Shown: positions 1 to 7,361 of the stretch, piece by piece
Numbering within the stretch: the stretch's first letter is position 1
How the letters are laid out: the number at the start of each line of letters is the position of its first letter
Assembly: GCA_023144035.1 (NCBI GenBank)
Contig: JAGLGM010000006.1
Coordinates: forward strand, 1 to 39,996
From: Candidatus Pacearchaeota archaeon
GTDB taxonomy: Archaea; Nanobdellota; Nanobdellia; Pacearchaeales; GW2011-AR1
Direction of reading: 5' to 3'
DNA length: 39,996 bases
Made by a program: the position numbers and the translations under genes
Notes under the pieces: model-generated
The model's input: the letters and a program-made list of their open reading frames with translations, nothing else
What the model was told of the DNA's origin: nothing
Databases searched by the model: none

Positions 1-56
1 TGATTACATATTCATGTCCAAATGGATGTCAAGATGGTGCATGTATAAGTGGTTAA
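1..56 (+). CDS. C-terminal end of a Cys-rich secreted protein (partial)
   Basis: Only the last 17 codons are in the window, read from base 3 and closed by TAA at 54-56. The peptide ends in CPNGCQDGACISG. This C-x3-C-x4-C spacing resembles the Cys-rich segments of archaeal secreted proteins, and the end of the Cys-rich segment of the gene at 788-2350 is similar (GECISEG). The body lies upstream and its function cannot be told. The call rests on reading frame and cysteine spacing alone. Confidence 0.6.
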   Translation, partial: ITYSCPNGCQDGACISG

Positions 57-70
57 AAATATAATCCTCT

Positions 71-92
71 ACTCCCTCGGCGTGGAAAATTT
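71..92 (+). repeat. Dispersed intergenic element, copy 1
   Basis: Holds the core CCCTCGGCGTGG (74-85) followed by AT-rich sequence. It lies between the Cys-rich protein tail and the AbrB-like gene. The left half seen in other copies is reduced here. A TATA-like box (tttaaaag, about 110-117) for the next gene follows some 25 bases downstream. Confidence 0.55.
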
Positions 93-138
93 TAAATAAA
101 TCAAAACATTTAAAAGTAGGAAATTCTTACTTTCTTAC

Positions 139-348
139 ATGGAAATAACAAAAATAAGTTCAAAAGGACAAATAGTAATTCCTAGCAAAATAAGAACAGA
201 ACTAAAAATAAATGATCATTCTTTACTTGCACTTGAAAAAGTAGATAATGTTGTTATAATTAAGAAAATAGAAGATGAATTATTTAATAAGATAAAAAAA
301 AGTTTAGAAGATGTGAAATACGGAAGATTAAAAGAGTGGAAAAAGTGA
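139..348 (+). CDS. AbrB/MazE/SpoVT-family antitoxin-like DNA-binding protein
   Basis: A 69-residue protein with the swapped-hairpin AbrB signature near the N-terminus (ISSKGQIVIPSKIRTEL, residues 6-22), then a short beta segment and a charged helical tail (residues 45-69). Proteins like this bind their own promoter as dimers and neutralise a partner toxin through the C-terminal tail. A TATA-like box centred near 114 is 25 bases before the ATG, which fits a leaderless message. The TGA stop at 346-348 abuts, with no gap, the stop of a RelE-like gene on the other strand. That toxin is the likely partner, but tail-to-tail order is unusual for type II pairs. The family call is strong; the pairing is inference. 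Confidence 0.85.
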   Translation: MEITKISSKGQIVIPSKIRTELKINDHSLLALEKVDNVVIIKKIEDELFNKIKKSLEDVKYGRLKEWKK

Positions 349-654
349 TTACAATTTTTTAATGTATTCTTCATAATTATTTAATTCCAAAAGAATTTTG
401 TTTATTGTATTTTGTTGCATTTTTTTATTGCTTATTCCAACAGCTAAAACAATTAATTGAGTTTTATAAATAAGGAAATATAATCTTTTGTTTCCAAATT
501 TCTTCTCTCTAAAATATTTTCTTCCTAAAGGTTTTCCAACAACCTCTCCTTTCTTTTTTAATTTGTGCATTATTTTTTCTATTCTTTTTTTATCTGAATT
601 ATCAAGCTTTAGAAAATCATTATCAAACTCTTTTGTTGTGAATAATCTAAACAT
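349..654 (-). CDS. RelE/ParE-family toxin-like protein
   Basis: A 101-residue basic protein. It opens with FTTKEFDNDFLKL and a Lys-rich helix pair (KKRIEKIMHKLKKKGE), then G-rich strands (GKPLGRKYFREKKFGNKRLYF) and LIVLAVGISNKK, the usual RelE/ParE order of two helices followed by a sheet. Length matches the family. RelE toxins cut mRNA on the ribosome and ParE toxins block gyrase; the sequence does not decide between them. It converges with the AbrB-like gene, with the two stop codons directly adjacent. The two genes therefore cannot share a promoter, so any co-regulation would need antisense or trans control. Confidence 0.75.
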   Translation of the reverse strand: MFRLFTTKEFDNDFLKLDNSDKKRIEKIMHKLKKKGEVVGKPLGRKYFREKKFGNKRLYFLIYKTQLIVLAVGISNKKMQQNTINKILLELNNYEEYIKKL

Positions 655-711
655 ATAATAAAAAATCTTTAAGCTCTTAAATAATTTTGTTTCTCTAATA
701 AATTTCTAACT

Positions 712-766
712 GAGACACTTTTATACCTTGCTCGGCGTTTGGGCGTTGAAAAGATAATTTTATATA
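712..766 (+). repeat. Dispersed intergenic element, copy 2, with TATA box
   Basis: The left module agacacttttatacctt is followed by the core CTCGGCGTTTGGGCG (731-745) and then an AT tail ending in a TATA box (ttttatata, 758-766). Bases 713-738 match 7950-7975 at 24 of 26 positions. The TATA box sits about 26 bases before the ATG at 788, so the element and that promoter are contiguous. Confidence 0.7.
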
Positions 767-787
767 CAATTGTGTTTTAATATAAAT

Positions 788-2350
788 ATGAAAAAGTGGG
801 TGGTAATTGGGATATTATTAGTCTTTATTCTTTCTATTAATTTTGTAAGTGCTGAATCTAATGAAATTAACGAAACAGAAACTACTAACGAGGTAGAGGT
901 TGAAGAGTGCGCAACAAGTATAAGTATAAACTTTAATCAAGATGCTTATCGTGAAGGAGATTTTTTTGAAGTAACAATTGAGATTTTTGATTCATCTGGA
1001 AATCATCTTCCTAATTATAATTTTTATACTCAAACATATGATAATATGTGGCATTCTGTTGATTCACAAAGCACAGATGTAGACGGGTATTTTAAATATA
1101 CTGGGATAGCAGAAAAGCCAGCTGGAGGAGTTACAAAAACTATATTTAAGGTTTATACAACAGAATTTGGTTCTTGTGATATTATTGAAGAAGTTGAAGA
1201 GGTTGGATTTATACCTGAAGAAGAAGCAGAGTCTGAACCAGAATCAACTCCAGTAACAGAAGAGTCTGAGGCAGTTCCTACAGTATGCGCAGCTAAAATA
1301 GATGTAAATTTTAATAAGGCTGTTTATGCTATTGGAGATGATGTAAAAATTACAATAGAGATTTTTGATTCAGCAGGAAATCATATTCCTAATTATGCTT
1401 TTTATGGTCAGATGTATGATGATAGATGGCATACTCCTGACTTGCAGAAAACAGATAATAAAGGATATTTTATTCATACTGGGATAGCAGAAAAGCCAGC
1501 TGGAGGAGTTACAGAAGTTAAGTTTAAAGTTTACACAAAAGAAATTGGTTCTTGTAAATCTATTGAAGATACAGCAGAAATTACTCTTGAGATATCAGAA
1601 CCAGTACCTTGTGGGATAGGAAATTGCGTTCCTGAAGAAGAGGAAAAAGAGCCAGAAGAAATTCCAGATGAAAAAGTTTTCTATATTTGTACTGGCTGTG
1701 AATTAGAAGATAAATGTTATCCAATGGGATATAGAAAAAAAGGAAGATATTGCTCAGAAAATAATGAATTTATAGATCAATTACAAGCAGAAGCTTGTGA
1801 TAATAATTTTGAATGTAAAAGTAATTTTTGTGTTTCTGGAGAATGTATAAGTGAAGGTTTAATGAAGAAAATTATTAATTGGTTTAAGAAATTATTTGGT
1901 GCTGAACCAAAACCCCCTGAACTTAAGCAATGTTCTGAATTACTTATAGAAAAAAATATAGGGGATTATAAATATAATCAAACTTTATATGGTTTTAAAG
2001 AAGCACAAGTTCCAGTTTATTCAGAAGATGGTGAACAAAAAGAAATAGTAAAGTGCTGTGCAGTACAATATTTATATCAAGATGGGAAAGAAAACATGGG
2101 AATGGTTTGCGAATTTGATAGTAAGGAAGATGTAGAAAATTCAATGAGTTGGATTTTGATTAAAAATACTCGTCTAACTTTAGGTGAATATAAAGGAGAA
2201 AACGTGTTAAACGACCAAGATAAAGTAGTGGCTTGGACAAGTAATAATTATATTATTGCAACTGGGGCTAAGGGAGAAGGTATTGTGTTAGTAGAAGAAG
2301 ATATAGCTGGTGCTTATCTTGAAAAATATCCTAATGACTTAGAAATATAG
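788..2350 (+). CDS. Secreted protein with two Ig-like repeats, Cys-rich segment and WFKKLFG motif
   Basis: I chose the ATG at 788 because it begins a clear signal peptide (MKKWVVIGILLVFILSINFVSA) and lies 26 bases after a TATA box; an upstream in-frame TTG is less likely. The mature protein has two homologous beta-sandwich-like repeats of about 95 residues, each with Cys at both ends and the motif TGIAEKPAGGVT. Acidic Glu/Pro linkers separate them. A Cys-rich segment follows (CTGCELEDKC to CVSGEC), then INWFKKLFG (about residues 363-371), then a C-terminal domain of about 150 residues that I do not recognise. It probably acts outside the membrane. A 36-base stretch is identical in the two repeats (1100-1135 and 1478-1513), so they have duplicated or converted recently. 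Confidence 0.8.
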   Translation: MKKWVVIGILLVFILSINFVSAESNEINETETTNEVEVEECATSISINFNQDAYREGDFFEVTIEIFDSSGNHLPNYNFYTQTYDNMWHSVDSQSTDVDGYFKYTGIAEKPAGGVTKTIFKVYTTEFGSCDIIEEVEEVGFIPEEEAESEPESTPVTEESEAVPTVCAAKIDVNFNKAVYAIGDDVKITIEIFDSAGNHIPNYAFYGQMYDDRWHTPDLQKTDNKGYFIHTGIAEKPAGGVTEVKFKVYTKEIGSCKSIEDTAEITLEISEPVPCGIGNCVPEEEEKEPEEIPDEKVFYICTGCELEDKCYPMGYRKKGRYCSENNEFIDQLQAEACDNNFECKSNFCVSGECISEGLMKKIINWFKKLFGAEPKPPELKQCSELLIEKNIGDYKYNQTLYGFKEAQVPVYSEDGEQKEIVKCCAVQYLYQDGKENMGMVCEFDSKEDVENSMSWILIKNTRLTLGEYKGENVLNDQDKVVAWTSNNYIIATGAKGEGIVLVEEDIAGAYLEKYPNDLEI

Positions 2351-2364
2351 TTCTTGGCGTGTAA
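2351..2364 (+). repeat. Possible truncated dispersed element, copy 3
   Basis: TTCTTGGCGTGT directly after the stop codon matches the first half of the element core (CTYGGYGTG). The right half and flanking modules are missing, so this is a weak member. Confidence 0.3.
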
Positions 2365-2434
2365 TAATTATGGATGTAAGATGTACATTTTTGTTTCTTC
2401 TTGTTTATAAAGATTATTTTTATTTAAAATTAGT

Positions 2435-2779
2435 ATGAAAAAAATAATAATTTTTAGTTTGATAGCAATTTCAGTTATTTTGATTGGGACTTTAGGATAT
2501 TTATCTTATTCAGATTTTGAAGAACATGAACATGGTGATGAACATTCAGTTGAAATTGAGGGAAAAGAAGTGAAGGATTTGACTGTGCAACAAGTTGCAG
2601 ATTTATGGGAAATTAACTCTGAAATACTTTTATTTAAAATAGTAAATGAATTTGAATTGGAAGTAAGTTATACTACAAATACTGTTTTAGATGTTATACG
2701 AGATGAATATGCATTTTCACCAGCATTAATAAAAGATATGGCAGAAGAAATAAAACAAGAGAATTTACAAAATGAATAA
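2435..2779 (+). CDS. Membrane-anchored small protein, partner of DUF4405-like protein
   Basis: 114 residues with an N-terminal membrane anchor or signal (KKIIIFSLIAISVILIGTLGYLSY), a His/acid patch (EEHEHGDEH, residues 29-37) that could bind metal, and a predicted helical domain (VQQVADLWEINSEILLFKIV). A TATA box (tttataaa, about 2404-2411) lies 27 bases before the ATG. The last bases overlap the next gene by 8, so the two are probably translated together. I do not recognise a named family. Its neighbour suggests a role in membrane redox or metal handling, which is inference only. Confidence 0.7.
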   Translation: MKKIIIFSLIAISVILIGTLGYLSYSDFEEHEHGDEHSVEIEGKEVKDLTVQQVADLWEINSEILLFKIVNEFELEVSYTTNTVLDVIRDEYAFSPALIKDMAEEIKQENLQNE

Positions 2780-3032
2780 TTTAAAATTAAATTATTGGAT
2801 AAATCTTGGATTGATAATTTCTTTTTTTACTTGCTTTTTTACAGGTTTAATTAAATGGCCTGGGATAATAAAAATAATAGGAATTTCTACATATAAAGTA
2901 TTATCTTTTAGAAATATTTCATTATGGCATGATTGGAGTGGTCTTATTATGGGATTACTTGTTTTGATTCATTTAGTTTTGAATTGGAACTGGATGGTTG
3001 CTGTTACAAAGAAATTTTTTAGAAAAACTTAA
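2772..3032 (+). CDS. DUF4405-like membrane protein (candidate b-type heme protein)
   Basis: 86 residues with two long hydrophobic helices. The second region carries SLWHDWSGLIMGLLVLIHLV: two His in a helix context with the order W-H-x-W-S-G then I-H. This is the pattern of DUF4405 (flavinylation-associated cytochrome) proteins, where such His ligate heme. It overlaps the membrane-anchored gene before it by 8 bases, which makes a two-gene unit. The protein is short and may need a partner to complete a four-helix bundle. No flavin transferase gene is near. Confidence 0.65.
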   Translation: MNNLKLNYWINLGLIISFFTCFFTGLIKWPGIIKIIGISTYKVLSFRNISLWHDWSGLIMGLLVLIHLVLNWNWMVAVTKKFFRKT

Positions 3033-3265
3033 AAAATTTATAAGCTATCTTTGGATTAATTTTTTACTAGTTTTATGGTGTTAGGTGTTGTTTCTTGTGA
3101 GAATATTTTAAAAAATTAAAAACCAAAAACAATGTTCTTAGTCAAAGAATTTATGAGAGAGGAATGTAAAGAATTGTTTAATCTTTATCCAGATAAGAAA
3201 TAAACTCCCCAGTCATCTCAGTGTGAACATATTCTTTTTTGTCTATTTAATGACAATACATACTC

Positions 3266-3362
3266 TTATAAACCTTCAATCTCCTTTAATCTTCTAACAT
3301 ATTGTTTAAGTCTTGGGGTTTAGCTCATAAAGGCTTGCTTCAAGAATTTCTTCTTGATTAAA
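3266..3362 (-). pseudogene. Vestige of a gene end with a one-base frameshift
   Basis: On the - strand one frame reads EEILEASLYELNP and the next frame continues RLKQYVRRLKEIEGL to a TAA stop. The two join if one C is removed from a run of four (3315-3318), giving ELNP-RLKQYVRRLKEIEGL, which looks like a normal helical protein C-terminus. No start or body is present, because the upstream part would run into the helicase gene. I do not recognise the family. Confidence 0.35.
3340..3357 (+). promoter_or_regulatory. Perfect 7-bp hairpin upstream of the RNA helicase gene
   Basis: TCAAGAA-TTTC-TTCTTGA is a perfect inverted repeat with a 4-base loop, ending 25 bases before the helicase ATG. It sits at or just upstream of the likely TATA region (ttaaatatag). 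It could be an operator or the end of an upstream transcript. It also lies within the - strand vestige, so it may be chance. Confidence 0.35.
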
Positions 3363-3381
3363 TATAGTAGGATAAATTAAA

Positions 3382-4812
3382 ATGAAAACATTTGAAGAAT
3401 TAGGATTAAATGAAAAAATATTGGGAACTTTGTTGAATCTTGGAATTAAAATTCCTTCTGAGATTCAGGAAAAAGCAATCCCTTTAGTATTAGCTGGACG
3501 TGATGTTATTGGAGGTTCTGCAACTGGTTCTGGAAAAACTTTAGCTTTTGCTTCGGTAATAATAGAGAAAGTTCAAAAAAATAAAGGAGTACAAGCACTG
3601 GTTTTAACTCCTACAAGAGAGTTAGCAGATCAAGTAGCAAATTCAATTTGGAAACTTTCTGAACATAAGGACCTAAATATTCTTCCTATTTATGGGGGAA
3701 CTAATATGGGCACTCAGATTAGAGAAATTCCTCGTACAGATATTATTGTTGGTACACCTGGGAGAATTTTGGATCATTTACAAGGAGGAACTTTAGATTT
3801 AAGAGGAATTAAGTTTCTTGTTTTAGATGAAGTTGATAGAATGTTTGATATGGGTTTTCAAAAAGATGTTGAGAAAATTATTAATGTATGTCCGAAAAAA
3901 AGACAGACTATGCTTTTTTCAGCTACAGTATCTTCAGAGATAGATTATCTTGCTGAAAAACATACTCAAGATGCAATAAATGTCTCTGTTAAGTCTCATA
4001 TAGATCATTCTCAACTTAAACAAGTTTATTACAATGTTCTAGATGGTTTAAAATTTTCCTTGTTAGCACATTTATTGAGGAAAGAAGAAAGTGATTTAGT
4101 TATGGTGTTTTGTGGAACAAGACGTAATGTTGATTTTGTTGCAGATAATTTAAATTCTCTTGGAATTAAAGTTAAAGCTATTCATGGGGGGATGGTTCAA
4201 AATAAGAGAAATAGAGTTCTGAAGGAGTTTAATTCAACTAAAGGAGTAAATGTTTTAGTGTGTACAGACGTTGCTGCTAGAGGACTTGATATTCCTGGAG
4301 TTAGCCATGTTTATAATTATGATTTACCTAAAACGAGTGTTGATTATATTCATAGAATTGGTAGAACTGCTAGAGCTGGAAGAGATGGTATTGCAATAAA
4401 TGTTTTATGTAGTAAAGATTATGAAAATTTTGGGAATATCTTAAAAGATGAAAACTTAAAAATTGTAGAAGTCCCAACTCCGTGGTTTGAAAAGGTTAAA
4501 ATGAATCTTCCTACTAAAAGAGATTATAGGGGACGTGGAAATAGAGGAGGAAATAATTTTAGTAGACTTAGAAGAAATGATAGTTTTAGAAGAAGTGATG
4601 GTCCTAGAAATAATTCTGATAGAAAGCCTAGAAATAATGATGGCCCTAGAAGGAATGATAGTCCTAGAAGAGAAAATAATTCTGAAAAAAGTTATGGAAA
4701 CAGAAGAGGTAGGCAAGATAATCCTAGAAGAAGTGATGGTCCTAGAAGAGATATCAAAAAAAGAGGGAGAAACTTTAGTAGAGGAAATAATCAGCGAAGT
4801 AGAAGAAGATAA
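3382..4812 (+). CDS. DEAD-box ATP-dependent RNA helicase with basic Arg/Asn/Gly tail
   Basis: 476 residues with the full DEAD-box order: Q motif (FEELGLNEKIL to PSEIQ), SATGSGKT (46-53), PTREL (77-81), VLDEVD (motif II, 147-152), SAT (180-182), then ARGLDIPGV and HRIGRTARAGR in the second RecA domain. It should unwind short RNA duplexes, for example in ribosome assembly or at low temperature. Motif II reads DEVD rather than DEAD; the catalytic Asp and Glu remain. From about residue 385 the protein is a low-complexity basic tail of repeated RRNDGPRR-like units, likely a nonspecific RNA-binding arm. Very Arg-rich coding here creates false reading frames on both strands. Family confidence is high; the specific substrate is unknown. 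Confidence 0.95.
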   Translation: MKTFEELGLNEKILGTLLNLGIKIPSEIQEKAIPLVLAGRDVIGGSATGSGKTLAFASVIIEKVQKNKGVQALVLTPTRELADQVANSIWKLSEHKDLNILPIYGGTNMGTQIREIPRTDIIVGTPGRILDHLQGGTLDLRGIKFLVLDEVDRMFDMGFQKDVEKIINVCPKKRQTMLFSATVSSEIDYLAEKHTQDAINVSVKSHIDHSQLKQVYYNVLDGLKFSLLAHLLRKEESDLVMVFCGTRRNVDFVADNLNSLGIKVKAIHGGMVQNKRNRVLKEFNSTKGVNVLVCTDVAARGLDIPGVSHVYNYDLPKTSVDYIHRIGRTARAGRDGIAINVLCSKDYENFGNILKDENLKIVEVPTPWFEKVKMNLPTKRDYRGRGNRGGNNFSRLRRNDSFRRSDGPRNNSDRKPRNNDGPRRNDSPRRENNSEKSYGNRRGRQDNPRRSDGPRRDIKKRGRNFSRGNNQRSRRR

Positions 4813-4841
4813 TTTAAGTTAATTTCTTGATGTGTATAACT

Positions 4842-4888
4842 CTTGATAAAGTCCTGGTGTGGGCGCCTTGAATTTTATAAATTCTTTT
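4842..4888 (+). repeat. Dispersed intergenic element, copy 4 (long form with palindrome)
   Basis: The module tcttgataaagtc leads into the core CTGGTGTGGGCGCC and the palindrome GAATTT-TAT-AAATTC (4870-4884). Bases 4856-4888 are identical over 33 bases to 7971-8003. The left part matches 7293-7315 at 22 of 23 positions. It lies between two convergent genes and provides the stop codon of the MFS gene (TAA at 4875-4877, - strand). Confidence 0.8.
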
Positions 4889-6068
4889 CAATTATTCTTT
4901 TAGTTTTAGATGAAAGGAAGAACATAATTAGCATGAATAAAGCAAATAATAAAAATATGTATTTAAAAGGTAAAATAATTAAAAGTGAGGATGCTAAAAT
5001 TTTCCCAAGAAAGTTATTCACATCTTCTTTAGTCTTATAAGGCCCATAATATCTAAGCTCTTCTTTTTTCTTCAAAATATCAAAGAAATAAGCTTCTGTT
5101 GTGGGCTCTAACATAGCCATTCCAATACTTGCTAAAGTTAATAGTATCATAATAATGTAAATATTTCCAATAAAAAAACATAAGAATGAAAAAACAGCGA
5201 CAATCAAAAAACCCATTTGAAATATTTTTTTAAATCCTTTTTTACCAACTAGTTTTGAAAATTTATATTCAAATAATACTAAAGGAACTGCTACTGCAAA
5301 TAAGAAATAACCTATCCAAGATACGCTAAGTCCTTGTCTAATAATAAAAAGGGGCACAAAAAGATATATTAAAACCCACCATAAATTGACTCCTCCACCA
5401 ATAAAATAAGCAAGTCTTTTTTCTTTATCTTTGAAAAAACCAAAAAGATTCTTAATCAAATTTTTATCTATCTTTTTCTTAATATTCTTATCTTTTATTT
5501 TAAAAAATCTAAACAATAAGAAAGCTATAATCACGAATATTGCTGATAATACAAATACTAATCTTATTCCAAATTGACTTGCAATATATCCTGCAATTAA
5601 TGGTCCTAAAACCCAAGCTAAATTTAAGAAAGTAAAAATAACCCCTTCATTTTTTGAAAGTTGTGTTTTTGAAGATTTATCTTTAATTATAATTCCAAAA
5701 CTTGTTACTCTGAAAGTTGTTATAATTGTGATAAGAGATGCTAAAATTACAAAAATATAGAATTTAGTGTTTATTGCAAATAAAATATAACCTAATGCTA
5801 AAGTTAGTAAAGACCAATAATATATTTTAGACTTATCTTGTTTTTCTATTATTGGAATAAAGAAAAAATAAGAAAGAAATGAGATAAGGGTAAGAAAAGC
5901 AGATATAAACCCTACCAAAACTATACTATTTACAAAACTATCCATATAGACTGCCCAAATAGTATTAATATATGCAAAAGCTAAAGATGCAATAAATCCT
6001 ACAATAGCAAGTTTTGTTATTTTTGTTAAATCCCCTTTTTGTTTTTGTCCTATAATTTCTCCAGTCAT
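4875..6068 (-). CDS. MFS (major facilitator superfamily) transporter
   Basis: 397 residues, almost entirely hydrophobic, with about 12 membrane segments. A long charged loop in the middle (DKNIKKKIDKNLIKNLFGFFKDKEKR, around residues 194-219) divides two six-helix halves, as in the MFS fold. FGIRLVFVLSAIFVIIAFLLF shows the usual mid-protein pattern. Substrate cannot be read from the sequence. The last residues (KNL then stop) lie inside a dispersed element, which also ends the unrelated gene at 7990. A TATA-like tract (ttaaatttaaatat) lies upstream on the - strand in the region shared with the Fic gene. Confidence 0.85.
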   Translation of the reverse strand: MTGEIIGQKQKGDLTKITKLAIVGFIASLAFAYINTIWAVYMDSFVNSIVLVGFISAFLTLISFLSYFFFIPIIEKQDKSKIYYWSLLTLALGYILFAINTKFYIFVILASLITIITTFRVTSFGIIIKDKSSKTQLSKNEGVIFTFLNLAWVLGPLIAGYIASQFGIRLVFVLSAIFVIIAFLLFRFFKIKDKNIKKKIDKNLIKNLFGFFKDKEKRLAYFIGGGVNLWWVLIYLFVPLFIIRQGLSVSWIGYFLFAVAVPLVLFEYKFSKLVGKKGFKKIFQMGFLIVAVFSFLCFFIGNIYIIMILLTLASIGMAMLEPTTEAYFFDILKKKEELRYYGPYKTKEDVNNFLGKILASSLLIILPFKYIFLLFALFMLIMFFLSSKTKRIIEKNL

Positions 6069-6103
6069 GTGATTAATAGAGAAAAAACATATTTAAATTT
6101 AAG

Positions 6104-6131
6104 TACTCGGCGTAGGTGTTTACCCCTTAAA
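6104..6131 (+). repeat. Dispersed intergenic element, copy 5
   Basis: Core CTCGGCGTAGGTGTT followed by taccccttaaag, in the region between the divergent MFS and Fic genes. No palindrome follows. It shows that the element is not tied to gene ends only. Confidence 0.6.
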
Positions 6132-6188
6132 GATTATTATTGTAAAGTAAAGGGTAAGACTTATAAAGTATTCTTTCTTGGAATGATT

Positions 6189-7190
6189 ATGGTTTATATA
6201 TACAAAAAGATAATCGGAAAGAAGCTTTATTATTACTTAAGAGCATCTATGAAAAAAGATAAAAAAGTAGTTGTAAAAGATTTAGCATATTTAGGTAGTT
6301 CTCTAAAAGATGTTAGAAAAAATTTAGATAAACTCACTAAATATAAAAAAGAAATAAGAAATACTTACAAAACAATTAAGACTTTTCTTGAATCAAATTA
6401 TTATTTAGAAAAAGCTAGCAAATTAAAATTAAAAAAAGATGAATATTTAGATGAGAAACTTGTTGAAACAGAAGCTTGTAAAGAGCATTATATAAAAAAA
6501 TTTAGTAAAGAACATGAATTAACAAAAAAAGATTTTTTTAAATATTTCTTAATAGAATTTGCATATAATACAACATCTATTGAAGGAAACACAATTACTT
6601 TAAAAGAAGCTAGAAATTTACTTGAAGAAGGATTGACTCCTAAGAATAGAACTTTAAGGGAAATTTTTGATTTACAAAACACAGAAAAAGTCTTTTTTGA
6701 GATTTTAAACTCAAAAAAAGATATTGATAAAGATTTTATTGTAAATCTTCATAAAAAATTAATAGAAAATATTGATGATAGAATAGGATTTAGAAGAACA
6801 GATGTTAGAGTTTTAAAGTCTAGATTTAAAGCTAGTCCTGCTAAGTATGTAATAACAGATATTAATTTATTATTAAAATGGTACAATGATAATAAAAAGA
6901 AGCTTCATCCATTAGTTTTAGCAGCTTTATTTCATCATAAGTTTGAGAAAATCCATCCTTTTTATGATGGAAATGGGAGAACAGGACGAATGTTATTAAA
7001 TTATATTTTAATTAGAAATAATTATCCTCCTTTAATAATCAGGAAAAAGTTTAGAAAAGAATATTTAAATTCATTAGGAAAAGCAGATGAAAGTCCTCTC
7101 AAAGAAACAAAAAAAGAAGATTATTTTGAGTTAGTTCAATATGTAGCTAATGAATTGATTACTAATTATTGGAATCTCTTTTTAGTGTAA
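6189..7190 (+). CDS. Fic-family protein (probable AMPylase) with inhibitory motif
   Basis: I chose the ATG at 6189 (333 residues): a TATA box (ttataaa, about 6163-6169) lies some 24 bases upstream, and MVYIYKKIIGKKLYYYL matches the start of the second Fic gene (MRVIKREKGKKEYYYL). The catalytic motif HPFYDGNGRTGR (about 256-267) is intact. An upstream TTSIEGN carries the (S/T)xxxE(G/N) inhibitory motif, so the enzyme is expected to be self-inhibited. Fic enzymes usually transfer AMP or another nucleotide part to a protein Ser, Thr or Tyr. No obvious antitoxin gene is adjacent. The substrate is unknown. Confidence 0.9.
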   Translation: MVYIYKKIIGKKLYYYLRASMKKDKKVVVKDLAYLGSSLKDVRKNLDKLTKYKKEIRNTYKTIKTFLESNYYLEKASKLKLKKDEYLDEKLVETEACKEHYIKKFSKEHELTKKDFFKYFLIEFAYNTTSIEGNTITLKEARNLLEEGLTPKNRTLREIFDLQNTEKVFFEILNSKKDIDKDFIVNLHKKLIENIDDRIGFRRTDVRVLKSRFKASPAKYVITDINLLLKWYNDNKKKLHPLVLAALFHHKFEKIHPFYDGNGRTGRMLLNYILIRNNYPPLIIRKKFRKEYLNSLGKADESPLKETKKEDYFELVQYVANELITNYWNLFLV

Positions 7191-7231
7191 TATCCTCTAT
7201 AAGTTAACGATTCCTATACTGATGAGGCGAA

Positions 7232-7279
7232 ATGAAGCTGAAAGAAATAATAAATCAATCAGAATATATTGATGATTGA
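7232..7279 (+). CDS. Possible 15-residue small ORF or gene remnant
   Basis: MKLKEIINQSEYIDD with a GAGG just upstream (7224-7227) and a TATA-like ctataag at about 7197-7203. After its TGA the same frame continues open for some codons, so it may be a decayed gene start. The reading frame also holds a weak hairpin (7248-7276). Nothing ties it to a function. Confidence 0.25.
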   Translation: MKLKEIINQSEYIDD

Positions 7280-7290
7280 GGAAATGTATT

Positions 7291-7342
7291 ATTCTTGATA
7301 AAGTCCCGGTGTGGGGTGTTAAGGGAGATAATTTTATATAAT
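7291..7342 (+). repeat. Dispersed intergenic element, copy 6, with TATA box
   Basis: Module attcttgataaagtc, core CCGGTGTGGGGTGTT, then an AT tail with the TATA box tttatataata (about 7332-7342), 25 bases before the HD-domain gene. The left module is shared with copy 4, while the tail resembles copy 2 (agataattttatata), so the copies look mosaic. Confidence 0.75.
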
Positions 7343-7361
7343 ATATTCAATCATTTATGTT

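Larger units (their letters stand above)
3033..3381. other. Gene-poor stretch with decayed sequence and a hairpin
   Basis: About 350 bases with no convincing intact gene. It holds a 23-codon reading frame on the + strand (3132-3203, MFLVKEFMREECKELFNLYP...), too short to call. Other contents are a possible degenerate copy of the dispersed element (CATCTCAGTGTG, near 3214-3225), a frameshifted vestige on the - strand, and a hairpin just before the helicase gene. The mixture suggests decayed genes. Confidence 0.5.

Noticed and set aside
4456-4822. Open frames on both strands opposite and within the helicase tail
   Set aside because: They come from the low-complexity Arg/Asn codons of the helicase tail, have no start signals, and encode monotone Ser/Ile or Glu/Ile strings.
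6039-6188. A longer N-terminus for the Fic gene
   Set aside because: The extra 50 codons run through the promoter and an element copy, resemble no Fic protein, and overlap the start of the divergent MFS gene.
7219-7232. Hammerhead ribozyme core (CTGATGA ... GAAA)
   Set aside because: Only three bases separate the two core parts, so stem II cannot form, and no matching stems I and III with a cleavage site were found.
7219-7298. C/D box guide RNA
   Set aside because: A CTGATGA with a CTGA 12 bases later fits one half, but the second half lacks a proper D box and the C box has C instead of a purine first. It also overlaps a small reading frame.
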